From Flagellimonas chongwuensis (GTDB lineage Bacteria > Bacteroidota > Bacteroidia > Flavobacteriales > Flavobacteriaceae), in the NCBI RefSeq assembly GCF_013376415.1, contig NZ_WYET01000007.1, forward strand, positions 335,077 to 399,076: a DNA stretch of 64,000 nucleotides. The letters are read 5' to 3'. Under the pieces are notes generated by a model that was not told where the DNA came from, did no database searches, and saw only the letters and a list, made by a program, of their open reading frames with translations. Shown in pieces: positions 1 to 8,552 of the stretch; position 1 is the first letter of the stretch, and each line of letters starts with the position of its first letter. The position numbers and the translations under genes were made by a program.

Positions 1-2067
1 TGTCTGTTGTAACGTGGCAGAAGTATCGTCATCAGGTGTTCGAAGGGTCATCACGCCAAATTGAGGTGCATTTTCCAAGACCCCGGCAGGAAAGACCACC
101 GAAAAATTGGGTTGCAATCGACTCCAATCCACTTCTCGAATACTTTGCACGGCCGTATTCATAATCCTACCTTGAACATTAAAGGAGACCGGGTCCCCGA
201 TATTGACCTTGGCCATGTTGGCGAAATCACTGCTTACAGAAATCGGAATATCACCTTCTGAGTTAAAATTGTTCACCCATTCTCCCTCCAGTACTTTTTC
301 CGAACCAATAAGGCTGTCGCGATAGGTTACCCTGAATTCATGGTTCAATATCCATCTTCCCACTTGCGAAGTCGTGTCCTTTCGGATATCCTCCACATGT
401 CTACCGTTCAAAGTTTCTACACGCATGGTCACGATGGGAATTTTGTCTATTATGGGCAGACCCGAAGCTTCAATAGTATTGGATACCGCTTCCATTTGTT
501 TACTTTGGATATCCATAAGAATCATATTTGCACTGTTCGCACTATCTTCAATGGCTGCTTTTTCCAGCAACATGTCCTTGGTAAAATACAAAGTGCTTAT
601 CAAAAATGTGCCTATACCTATTGACAGTACCAATACCAAGGTCTGATTTTGGGGACGGAACAAATTTTTCAGACTTTGGCGGGGAACAAACCCCCAAGAA
701 TACGGAAAAAACCTTTTCAATAGGGCCATAAAGAATCGGGCCACAGCGGTCAAAATCAAAAACACCACCAGTAGACCTCCAACGAAAAAGAGTGACCTTA
801 ACAAATCATCCAATAACCAATAGGAAAACCCGAACACAAAAAGTATGATTCCCAAGCCTACTAATGCCGTGGCCCTTATTGAGCGGGTTTGTGTCTCTTG
901 TACCACACGTAGAGCCTGCAGGGGAGATACATATAGTGTTTTCATCAAGGGATAGAGCGCGAAAAGTACAGACATAGCCAACCCGAGTGACAATCCCAGA
1001 ACAATGCTTTGAAGAGACAAAGTTATTTCTACTTCAACCGGAATCAAATCGCCCAATAGTACTGGGAACAATTGTTGCAGTCCATAACCGATTAGGGTAC
1101 CCAAAAGCCCTCCGATAATACCCATACAGGCTATCTGTACAAAGAAAATCAAATAGCTCTGTTTCTTTGAAGCTCCCAAACATTTGAGTACGGCAATGGA
1201 TTTTATCTTCATTTGAACATAGATGCCCATACCGCTGGCAATACCGACACACCCTAACAACAGCGCTATAAAACCAACCAGATTAAGGAACTTTCCAAAA
1301 TTCTCGTATCGTCTGCCCAGACGCCTAGCTTCGGACAAGTGGGTATCCAGGTCGGCTTCTTCTGCATCCAGCACTGGTTCCACTTTCTCGCTCAAAAGGG
1401 CCATATCCTGACCTTCATCTGCCCTAAAATAATATTTGTACTCGATACGGCTTCCAGTCTGTACCAAACCTGTATTTTCAATAAATTGAAAAGGAATAAG
1501 CACAGGAGGCGCAATCGCACCGAAAACAGAAGTGCTGCCCGGAACGTTTTCCAATGCTCCTGCAATAGGAAGGGTAACGGCGCCCAGTTTGATGCTGTCC
1601 CCTGTCTTCAGATTGAGCTGTAGCATGGTGGTGGCATCGACCAAAGCTCCATTGTCCAGATAACTATTCTTCGCCGATGATGGATCGGTCTCCAAATCCC
1701 CGTAGAACGGAAAACCTCCTTCCACTCCCCTGACTTCCATCAACTTGGTGCCATTGTTACCTGGAAAAGCGGCCATTGACAAAAAATTGATTTCCTTGGC
1801 ATCGGAGCCGCCCAAGGAATCCATTATGCCCTGAACTTTATCGTTTACAGGTTTATCGCTTTCTATGACATAATCCGCGCCCAATAGGGATTTGGATTGT
1901 AATGCTATATTTTCCTTCAACAACCTGCTAAAAGAATGGACACTGACCACTGCGGCCACTCCCAAGGTAATGGAAAAAACGAACAGTAGAAGTTTACCAT
2001 AGCTTGCTTTTCCATCGCGCCAGGCCATTTTTAGAAGCCATAAGAATCCAGCGTTGTTTTTTCCCAT
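1..2067 (-). CDS. ABC transporter permease, YbbP/FtsX type (partial, C-terminus outside window)
   Basis: The frame is open from an ATG at 2067 to the window edge, giving 689 codons. The N-terminus reads MGKNNAGFLWLLKMAWRDGK, followed by a hydrophobic first membrane segment and a periplasmic part, as in the large FtsX-like permeases of the YbbP family. These have about 800-850 residues, so the last 100-150 are missing here. The gene lies 2 nt downstream of the ybbA-like ATPase gene, so the two are certainly co-transcribed and probably form one transporter. The family is thought to move lipophilic substrates or act on envelope lipoproteins; the substrate here is unknown. Family assignment rests on the layout and N-terminal pattern. 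Confidence 0.85.
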   Translation of the reverse strand, partial: MGKNNAGFLWLLKMAWRDGKASYGKLLLFVFSITLGVAAVVSVHSFSRLLKENIALQSKSLLGADYVIESDKPVNDKVQGIMDSLGGSDAKEINFLSMAAFPGNNGTKLMEVRGVEGGFPFYGDLETDPSSAKNSYLDNGALVDATTMLQLNLKTGDSIKLGAVTLPIAGALENVPGSTSVFGAIAPPVLIPFQFIENTGLVQTGSRIEYKYYFRADEGQDMALLSEKVEPVLDAEEADLDTHLSEARRLGRRYENFGKFLNLVGFIALLLGCVGIASGMGIYVQMKIKSIAVLKCLGASKKQSYLIFFVQIACMGIIGGLLGTLIGYGLQQLFPVLLGDLIPVEVEITLSLQSIVLGLSLGLAMSVLFALYPLMKTLYVSPLQALRVVQETQTRSIRATALVGLGIILFVFGFSYWLLDDLLRSLFFVGGLLVVFLILTAVARFFMALLKRFFPYSWGFVPRQSLKNLFRPQNQTLVLVLSIGIGTFLISTLYFTKDMLLEKAAIEDSANSANMILMDIQSKQMEAVSNTIEASGLPIIDKIPIVTMRVETLNGRHVEDIRKDTTSQVGRWILNHEFRVTYRDSLIGSEKVLEGEWVNNFNSEGDIPISVSSDFANMAKVNIGDPVSFNVQGRIMNTAVQSIREVDWSRLQPNFSVVFPAGVLENAPQFGVMTLRTPDDDTSATLQQT

Positions 2068-2069
2068 AA

Positions 2070-2747
2070 TCAACCTACGGTTTCTTCTATTTTCCCAGAC
2101 CTCAACCGGATACTTTTATCGGTTTTTTTGGCCAATTCCAAATCGTGGGTCACTATAACCAGTGCCGTGCCCTGCTCCTTGTTCAGTTCGAACAGCAGCT
2201 CTTCTATTCGGGTTCCGGTATCGTCGTCAAGGTTGCCTGTGGGCTCATCGGCGAAAAGAATGGATGGCTTGTTGGAGAATGCACGAGCTAAGGCTACGCG
2301 TTGCTGCTCCCCACCGGATAATTGGGATGGATAATGTCCGGCCCTGTTCAGCAAACCTACCTTTTCCAAGAGTTCCCTACCCTGTTCGTAAGCATTTTTC
2401 ACCCCTCGAAGTTCCAAGGGGACGATAACATTTTCCAAGGCGGTCAAGGTGGGCAATAATTGAAAATCCTGAAATACAAATCCTACGTTCTGGTTTCTTA
2501 AAAGTGCTCTTCCATCTTCATCCAATCCCATCAAATTTTCATTACAGAGCCATATTTCACCCTCATCGGTCGTATCTAGGCCGGCACAAAGGCCCAACAG
2601 TGTGGTTTTCCCACTGCCAGAAGGCCCGACAATGGCAAAACTTTGACCTTTATCCACATCAAACGACACATTGTTCAGTACATTTAGGTCGTGTTCACCG
2701 CTCCGATATGTTTTAGAGAGGTTTTGAACTTTTAATATCTTTGACAT
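2070..2747 (-). CDS. ABC transporter ATP-binding protein, YbbA/LolD type
   Basis: This 225-residue protein is a complete ABC ATPase domain. Walker A GPSGSGKTT is at residues 41-49, the signature LSGGE at 143-147 and Walker B ILFADE at 163-168, followed by the D-loop. Length and motifs fit the MacB/LolD/YbbA subgroup, which pairs with FtsX-type permeases. The permease gene follows after 2 nt. It is divergent from a TesA-like esterase gene, the same order as tesA-ybbA-ybbP in enterobacteria, which favours the YbbA assignment over LolD or FtsE. It should supply ATP hydrolysis at the cytoplasmic face of the inner membrane. Confidence 0.93.
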   Translation of the reverse strand: MSKILKVQNLSKTYRSGEHDLNVLNNVSFDVDKGQSFAIVGPSGSGKTTLLGLCAGLDTTDEGEIWLCNENLMGLDEDGRALLRNQNVGFVFQDFQLLPTLTALENVIVPLELRGVKNAYEQGRELLEKVGLLNRAGHYPSQLSGGEQQRVALARAFSNKPSILFADEPTGNLDDDTGTRIEELLFELNKEQGTALVIVTHDLELAKKTDKSIRLRSGKIEETVG

Positions 2748-2751
2748 ACCA

Positions 2752-2759
2752 TACTTTTG
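2752..2759 (+). promoter_or_regulatory. Candidate -7 promoter element for the tesA-like gene
   Basis: TACTTTTG matches the Bacteroidota -7 consensus TAnnTTTG and lies 30 nt before the ATG at 2790. The upstream TTG at 2724-2726 is 25 nt away, longer than the usual 19-21, so the -33 element is weak. If real, it excludes the longer start at 2757, which lies inside the box. Confidence 0.35.
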
Positions 2760-2789
2760 GTTAAAACTCTCAAAATACTAAAATTGTCC

Positions 2790-3488
2790 ATGATCAAGAA
2801 AAACTCTGCCCTCAACAATTCGTTAATGTTATGTTATTTTTTGATGCTGATACTCGCAAGCTGCGGGGAAAAGAAACAGCAAAAAGAGGACAACCAAGCT
2901 TCTGTTGAGGAAGAAGTGGTCGAGGAGACAACGGAGTCGAGTAAAAAAATCCTTTTTTTTGGGGATAGCTTAACTGCCGGTTATGGTCTGGAGCTTGGTC
3001 AAGCATTCCCGTCGGTAATCCAACAACGAATTGATTCCCTAGGTTTAGACTATACCGTAATCAATGCTGGGTTGAGCGGTGAGACCACGGCAAGTGGCAA
3101 AAACCGTTTGGATTGGGTTCTAGAGGACGATATGGATATCGTCATTATAGAATTAGGCGCCAATGATGGTCTCAGGGGAGTTCCGCTTTCAGAGACCCAA
3201 AAGAACCTTCAGGAAATGATAAATCAAGTACAAAACGATCTTCCAAATGCCAAAATCATATTGGCCGGAATGAAGATTCCACCAAACATGGGCCCGGAAT
3301 ACACATCGGAGTTTGAAAACATATTCCCAACATTGGCAAATCAGGAAAATATTGCCCTAATCCCCTTTCTATTGGAAAATGTTGCAGGAATTCCCGAGCT
3401 CAATCAAGGAGATGGTATCCATCCTACCGTTGAGGGTCAAAAATTAGTAGCTGAAAATGTTTGGGAGGTGCTAAAGCCAATGTTGTAG
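2790..3488 (+). CDS. Arylesterase/lysophospholipase, TesA-like SGNH hydrolase lipoprotein
   Basis: From the ATG at 2790 the product has 232 residues. It begins with a lipoprotein signal ending LILASC, with lipidated Cys at 25. The SGNH blocks are all visible: GDSLTAG at 58-64 with nucleophile Ser60, the block II glycine in NAGLSGET, GAND at 123-126 with Asn125, and the DGIH pair (Asp208, His211). This is the TesA/arylesterase subfamily, which hydrolyses acyl esters and thioesters; here it should be membrane-anchored in the periplasm. A frame start at 2757 is possible, but would add a non-signal-like leader overlapping a candidate promoter. It is divergent from the ybbA-ybbP-like genes. Confidence 0.93.
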   Translation: MIKKNSALNNSLMLCYFLMLILASCGEKKQQKEDNQASVEEEVVEETTESSKKILFFGDSLTAGYGLELGQAFPSVIQQRIDSLGLDYTVINAGLSGETTASGKNRLDWVLEDDMDIVIIELGANDGLRGVPLSETQKNLQEMINQVQNDLPNAKIILAGMKIPPNMGPEYTSEFENIFPTLANQENIALIPFLLENVAGIPELNQGDGIHPTVEGQKLVAENVWEVLKPML

Positions 3489-3512
3489 GCGGTCTCAAGA
3501 ATAACCCACCGC

Positions 3513-4946
3513 TTAAAAATCCCAAAGCAAGGGCAATAATAGAAATACGGCCAATGACATAATCGCAATGGAAATAAGGTTCATTAAAAACCCGGCCCGT
3601 ACCATATCCGGAATCCGAAGGTATCCTGAGCCAAAAACGACTGCATTGGGTGGAGTGGCCACTGGTAGCATAAACGCGCATGATGCTGCCGAAGTGCATG
3701 CTACCATCAGTAAATAAGGATTTATTCCCAAAGTCAAGGCCAGTGGAGCTAAAACTGGAAGCATCATTGCCGTGGTGGCCAAATTGGAGGTAACTTCTGT
3801 CAAAAAATTAACGCACGTGATTACCAACAATAACAATAAAAAGAGGGGCAATCCTTCAAAAAATGCCATTTGTCCTCCTAAATAGCCAGCCAGCCCTGTT
3901 TCTTGAAATCCTTTGGCGATGGCCATCCCCCCTCCGAACAATAAGATTATCCCCCATGGAATCTGTACGGCTTCTGCCCATTGAATAAGTGGTTTGCCAG
4001 ACCTGTTTGCAGGGATAATAAAAAGTAGGATGGCGGACCCAATGGCTATAATGGTATCATCGATGTTCGGAATGATTTTTTGTAAAAGAAAAGATCTGGT
4101 TATCCAACAGAAAGCTGTCAAAACAAAAACAAACAATACCATTTTCTCTTCCTTTCCCAGAGGTCCCAGTTCCTTTAAAAGTCTATTGATTTCTTCTTTA
4201 CCGCCGGGGAAACGTGATCTACGCAATGGATAGGCAAGTCTAGTAAGGTATAACCACGCCAATATTAAAAGTATGGATGCTACCGGTAAACCAAATTTCA
4301 TCCATTGCCAAAAACTGATGTCCACTCCGTAAGTTTTTTGAACAAACCCTGCAAAGACCAGGTTTGGCGGTGTTCCAATCAACGTGGCGATTCCTCCGAT
4401 GGATGCGGCATAAGCTATTGACAGCATTAATAATTTACTGAATATCTTGTTCTCATCTTCGGGTGTGTCGGGGTTGTCCTTGAATTGTTTTACTATCGAA
4501 ATTGCCATGGGCAACACCATTACGGTAGTCGCTGTATTGGAAATCCACATGGACAGAAAAGCGGTCGCGACCATAAAACCCAAGACTATGGTGTACATAT
4601 TTGTGCCTATGGTCTTTATAATTTGGAGGGCTATTCTTTTGTGCAGGTTCCATTTTTCTATGGCCATGGCCAACATAAAACCTCCCATGTACAAAAACAC
4701 ATATTTGTGGCCGTAACTCGCGGTTGTGTCACCTAATGGAATGGTTCCCAATAGTGGAAAGAGGACAATGGGCAACAATGCGGTAACTGCTATCGGAAGT
4801 ACTTCAAAAACCCACCAAACCCCAATCCAAACGGTTGCAGCCAATATGTCCCGTCCTTGTGGCGAAAGCCCTTCTCCATTAAAAAAGTAGTGAATCAAAA
4901 TAAATAGAATAGGGCCAAGAATAGCCCCAAACCGCTTGTATGACAT
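3513..4946 (-). CDS. SLC13 (DASS) family sodium-coupled anion symporter
   Basis: The product is a 477-residue polytopic membrane protein. Two SNT-type motifs characteristic of the divalent anion:Na+ symporters are present: SNTATT near 136 and TSNLATT near 386, one in each half of the inverted-repeat fold. Members move dicarboxylates, citrate, sulfate or tartrate with sodium. I chose ATG 4946 because the longer frame to 4991 would run through the terminator at 4970-5009 and add a non-membrane leader. The gene follows the RIFT-barrel gene of the carbohydrate locus but is separated from it by that terminator, so its link to the locus is uncertain. A dicarboxylate or sugar-acid substrate is inferred. 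Confidence 0.9.
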   Translation of the reverse strand: MSYKRFGAILGPILFILIHYFFNGEGLSPQGRDILAATVWIGVWWVFEVLPIAVTALLPIVLFPLLGTIPLGDTTASYGHKYVFLYMGGFMLAMAIEKWNLHKRIALQIIKTIGTNMYTIVLGFMVATAFLSMWISNTATTVMVLPMAISIVKQFKDNPDTPEDENKIFSKLLMLSIAYAASIGGIATLIGTPPNLVFAGFVQKTYGVDISFWQWMKFGLPVASILLILAWLYLTRLAYPLRRSRFPGGKEEINRLLKELGPLGKEEKMVLFVFVLTAFCWITRSFLLQKIIPNIDDTIIAIGSAILLFIIPANRSGKPLIQWAEAVQIPWGIILLFGGGMAIAKGFQETGLAGYLGGQMAFFEGLPLFLLLLLVITCVNFLTEVTSNLATTAMMLPVLAPLALTLGINPYLLMVACTSAASCAFMLPVATPPNAVVFGSGYLRIPDMVRAGFLMNLISIAIMSLAVFLLLPLLWDF

Positions 4947-4969
4947 ATTGTTGTTGTTTAGTTGTGTGC

Positions 4970-5009
4970 AAAAAAAAAGGACGGCGGCCAATGTGCGGCG
5001 TCACCATCC
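4970..5009 (-). terminator. Intrinsic terminator after the RIFT-barrel gene
   Basis: On the minus strand GGATGGTG (5009-5002) pairs with CGCCGTCC (4986-4979) with two G-U pairs. After a 2-nt bulge, GCC pairs with GGC around a 7-nt loop, and nine T follow directly. This should end most transcription from the carbohydrate operon 24 nt before the SLC13 start codon. Confidence 0.75.
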
Positions 5010-5029
5010 CTTTCTGAAGATTACTAGAT

Positions 5030-7684
5030 TTAATCGATATTCTCTTTGTCTATCCAGTACAATAAATAAGGAATATTATATGCGTGGGTCCAACCAAATA
5101 CCCTGAGCCCTTGGTTGGTTTGCCAATTGGTAAATCGTCCCTTGCTCATAGGCAAATTGGAGATTTCCAAAAGGTCCTCGCTATAGGCCTCTGCATTTTC
5201 ATAGTCTTCCGGTGACTTTGGAAGCTCACCTATTTTCAACAATTCGGCCCTGGCCAATGCTTCGTCCAAGTATACTTTTTCACCACTTATCTCATAACCA
5301 AGCAACAAAGGATAAATAGTGGCTAAATAAGATTCCATTTCGTGGTTCAATGGAGGTACGTCCCTGACCCATCTGGCATGCTTCAACAATGCCTTTCTTA
5401 CTTCTTCATCACCTGTTATTTGCTGATATTTATAAAGTCCTTGCGCCACATAGGTCTGACTGTATCCATATCTATCCAATAGTAAATTGCCCCCTTGTCT
5501 TTCCTGAAGTTCCAACATTAAACCAACCCTATCATCTAGCTCTTCCTTGTATTTCTTCAATTTAGTCGCATCGTACAACTCTACTAGATTTAACACAGAT
5601 AGATATAGTCTTCTACCCCTAAGGTCGTGCTCTCCCCAAATACGGTTGATATAAGTGTCTCCTGTCATTTTGGCCACCTCCAACGCTCTGTGGTCAGCTG
5701 ATAGGTAATAATCCGCTATCCATCCCTGAATCCAAACATGGGCACTCAGGAGTGCATACCAATGTTCATTGGCATGTCTTCGCCCTATACCAAGGTATGG
5801 TGTGGATTCTGGCTCATCTTCATAATTCCAAAAATCAATGGCATCATTGATCTCTCCGTAATACGTTCGTTTTTTAGGCCAATGGATGTTGTCCACATCC
5901 ATGGTATGCCTACTCATGGCTTGTGCCATTTTAAAATATTTGGGATTACCGGTACGCATAAAGTTGGTCCATAGCATAAAATCTACAGTAGGCTCATTGT
6001 TGGTCCATTGCACCCATTTGCCATCAAAGAAATAGCTTTTTCCGTCACCATAATTGAACATGCCATACCAAGGCTCGTTCTTTTGGTTATAGGCCCACCA
6101 CTGATATCTATACTGCAATGCATTTTCAAACTCTGGGTGTGCTTGGGAAGCTGGTGCCATATTCCCATAAACCTTTGAGTTGGTGTACCATTCCGGAGCA
6201 GCATGTGCCACAGGGCTTTCGGTAATATACTCCATTTTGTCGCCCACAGATTCTGTGGCATCGTTATCGTGGAAATAATAAACAAACTCTGTGGTTTTGG
6301 TTATACCTTGGGCAAAATTGTCCAACATGCCCCCATCTGGCTCTGTATTGTGCCTGGCAAAGTTCATTGGGCCATTTTCTTTGGGCCAGATACTTCCCAA
6401 CAAGATGTTGTTGACAGGATCTACCTCAATACCTTTTGGGTATTCTTTCATAAAATTCTTAATGCCCAGGCCAACACCTCTTTTTCCATCGGTTACATTA
6501 ATCCATCCCTTGGCTTTTTGAGCTTGGGCCACATTGGTTTCACCTTTGGAGACGGTTGCCTCAAAATCCAACTCTGCTTCGGAATCACTGTTCTTTCCTT
6601 TCTTGCTGAAGTTGTTAAGATAAAGACTTCTTAAACTAATGCTTTTACGTCTATCCGGTCCTTTTTGCAATAATTGAACTGGTGTTTCATCATTTACGGC
6701 AACTTCCTCCATAACGGTATCCGCTTCATCATTTTTCCAAGATCCCTCATAAAGTGGCATCGAAACGCTTACGTTATCATCCAAATGATATTTTAACTGG
6801 AGTCCTATGGCGGCAATCTGATCGTTCGGCTCTGTCCAGCCCATATCGTCTTCTGTACTCTCCGAAATAATTTCGCTGTTCTGCGTTGCAATGTTCGCGT
6901 GCTCTCCCTTTTGTTTTTTATGCTTGTCGGGAATACCGGTATATGTCATGGTATGCAATACTTTTATATAGCTCTTGCCTGCATAGGCATGCAACCAAAT
7001 GGTAAATGGTGATAGGTTGTTATCTTCCCTATTGTAGGTATAGGTCCCTTCTATTCGGAAAATGGTGTGCAAGGGGCCGGAACCCTTTTCCCTAAAAACT
7101 TCGTTAATCACTGCTTTGGACGCATCAATTCCCGAATCGTCCAAAAGGTCAAAGAAAGATCCTCTGTTTTTCTCTGGTGATGAACCGATCAGTTCTTCTT
7201 CGGTAAACTTTCCATCTTTGTTGGAATCAAGAAAGACCTCATCTAAAAAACCGTTTCCTTTTTTATGTATTGAAAATGATAGCGGTCCTGTATTTACATC
7301 TATTCCGCCTTGAGGTCTCATGTTGTTCATGGAAACCACCTTCTTCTCTGGAAGGATGGGCACCACGCCATCCCCATACTCCAGCACATAGTCCTGTGTA
7401 TCTTCGGAAAAGAAGAACACCCATACCCATTTGATACTGTCGTCCGTTGGCCCCCAATTGCTTACTTCCGTGGTCTGACAAGGTATTTCCGTGCCATCGG
7501 CGGTGAGTAAACGTAGATGATCTACGGAATTCAACTCTCCTTTTGGGAAAGGTATTCCCAAGGTTATGGGAGCGCCCTTTTTATTGTTCTCTACCGTTAT
7601 GGCCACCTGTTTCCCTTTCTCTATGGGTTGGGAGCAGGATTTTAGCAGAAAACATGCCAGCAGTAATGATAGTATTATTCTCAT
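5030..7684 (-). CDS. RIFT-barrel lipoprotein, PcRGLX/YetA-like (exo-rhamnogalacturonan lyase superfamily)
   Basis: The product has 884 residues and starts with a lipoprotein signal, lipidated Cys at 17. The N-terminal region, with ITVENNKKGAPITLGIPFPK and then sequence like WGPTDDSIKWVWVFF, resembles the RIFT-barrel domain of the PcRGLX/YetA family. A beta-rich middle and an alpha-helical (alpha/alpha toroid) C-terminus with ANEHWYALLSAHVWIQGW follow, the same three-part layout. PcRGLX is an exo-acting rhamnogalacturonan lyase, but most bacterial relatives are uncharacterised, so the substrate is open. The gene sits 22 nt after the ROK kinase gene in the Sus operon. The start at 7684 was preferred to one at 7885, which would overlap the ROK gene and hide the signal peptide. 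It is probably the main depolymerising enzyme of the locus. Confidence 0.72.
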   Translation of the reverse strand: MRIILSLLLACFLLKSCSQPIEKGKQVAITVENNKKGAPITLGIPFPKGELNSVDHLRLLTADGTEIPCQTTEVSNWGPTDDSIKWVWVFFFSEDTQDYVLEYGDGVVPILPEKKVVSMNNMRPQGGIDVNTGPLSFSIHKKGNGFLDEVFLDSNKDGKFTEEELIGSSPEKNRGSFFDLLDDSGIDASKAVINEVFREKGSGPLHTIFRIEGTYTYNREDNNLSPFTIWLHAYAGKSYIKVLHTMTYTGIPDKHKKQKGEHANIATQNSEIISESTEDDMGWTEPNDQIAAIGLQLKYHLDDNVSVSMPLYEGSWKNDEADTVMEEVAVNDETPVQLLQKGPDRRKSISLRSLYLNNFSKKGKNSDSEAELDFEATVSKGETNVAQAQKAKGWINVTDGKRGVGLGIKNFMKEYPKGIEVDPVNNILLGSIWPKENGPMNFARHNTEPDGGMLDNFAQGITKTTEFVYYFHDNDATESVGDKMEYITESPVAHAAPEWYTNSKVYGNMAPASQAHPEFENALQYRYQWWAYNQKNEPWYGMFNYGDGKSYFFDGKWVQWTNNEPTVDFMLWTNFMRTGNPKYFKMAQAMSRHTMDVDNIHWPKKRTYYGEINDAIDFWNYEDEPESTPYLGIGRRHANEHWYALLSAHVWIQGWIADYYLSADHRALEVAKMTGDTYINRIWGEHDLRGRRLYLSVLNLVELYDATKLKKYKEELDDRVGLMLELQERQGGNLLLDRYGYSQTYVAQGLYKYQQITGDEEVRKALLKHARWVRDVPPLNHEMESYLATIYPLLLGYEISGEKVYLDEALARAELLKIGELPKSPEDYENAEAYSEDLLEISNLPMSKGRFTNWQTNQGLRVFGWTHAYNIPYLLYWIDKENID

Positions 7685-7706
7685 TTGTGTAGTAAGGTTA
7701 TTTTTT

Positions 7707-8552
7707 TTACAGACATAGTGCAGCTGCACCCAAAATGGGCGAATCCACCAAATCTGATGTTTCGATTTTAAAGTTTTCCAATTGTTTTTGATAGGCAAAT
7801 GAATCCAGGGCCTCATCCAACGAAGCCTTGAAAAATGTATACGCGTTACTGATAGACCCCCCAAGAACGATACATTCTGGTGCATACAGATAGAGAATTG
7901 CCTTTATGGCAATGCCCAGATGAACACCATACGTTTTAAAAGCAGACAATGCAGCGGTATCGTTGTCCATGGCTTTTTGATACAGTATCTTGGCAGATTC
8001 CCCATAAGTTTCATCAAAAAAGAAGCTTCCTGCATATTGTTCCAGGATTCCGTTTTTGTAGGGTAGCATACCTATTTCCCCTGCACCGCACAAAACTCCA
8101 TTATAGAGTTTGTCTTCTATTAAAATGCCCATGCCCAGTCCTGTTCCCAATGAAAGTGCCACACAATTTTTATATGGCTTGGCTTTGCCAAAGTATTTTT
8201 CGCCCAATGCAAAACAGTTGGCGTCGTTGTTCAGGTATACGGGGACGTTGAACTGCTTTTGTACCAATTCTTTTAGAGGTACTTTCTCCCATGTTGGAAT
8301 GTTTTGCACATCGTACACTATGCCGGAATCCGGGTCCACTACGGCGGGTACCCCTATACCGATAGCCTCGACGTCAGTGGTCATGACTTCATCAATGGTC
8401 GTCAATAATCTAGATAGTGATCTTTCGTAAGAATCGCTTTGGTTTACTTTGGAAAGACTGGTCCGTACTACCTCTTTACCAAAGACTCTCCCTGTTTTGA
8501 TTTTGGTTCCACCAATATCAACCCCCAAAACCGTTTTTGCCCTCTTCTCCAC
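7707..8552 (-). CDS. ROK family sugar kinase lacking the zinc motif
   Basis: The 281-residue protein carries the ROK ATPase start DIGGTKIKTG (residues 12-21), NNDAN with the likely catalytic Asp110, and SLGTGLGMGI for phosphate binding. In most ROK kinases GEIGH is followed by a CxCGxxGCxE zinc site. Here the segment reads GEIGMLPY (158-165): Met162 replaces the His and the cysteine cluster is absent. The fold and active site look intact, so it may still be a kinase, as in other compact ROK proteins. There is no N-terminal helix-turn-helix, so it is not a NagC/Mlc-type repressor. It starts with GTG, overlapping the TAG of the symporter gene by one base, which implies translational coupling. 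It probably phosphorylates the sugar imported by that symporter. Confidence 0.85.
   Translation of the reverse strand: MEKRAKTVLGVDIGGTKIKTGRVFGKEVVRTSLSKVNQSDSYERSLSRLLTTIDEVMTTDVEAIGIGVPAVVDPDSGIVYDVQNIPTWEKVPLKELVQKQFNVPVYLNNDANCFALGEKYFGKAKPYKNCVALSLGTGLGMGILIEDKLYNGVLCGAGEIGMLPYKNGILEQYAGSFFFDETYGESAKILYQKAMDNDTAALSAFKTYGVHLGIAIKAILYLYAPECIVLGGSISNAYTFFKASLDEALDSFAYQKQLENFKIETSDLVDSPILGAAALCL

Noticed and set aside
3489..3512. GCGGT...ACCGC as a terminator between the TesA-like and SLC13 genes
   Set aside because: A 5-bp stem with a 14-nt loop and no T run is too weak to support.
4947..4991. Longer N-terminus for the SLC13 symporter starting at 4991
   Set aside because: It would be encoded within a terminator hairpin and T run, and the extra residues do not fit the family start.
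7685..7885. Longer start of the RIFT-barrel protein at 7885
   Set aside because: It would overlap the ROK gene by about 180 bp and move the clear lipoprotein signal to an internal position.
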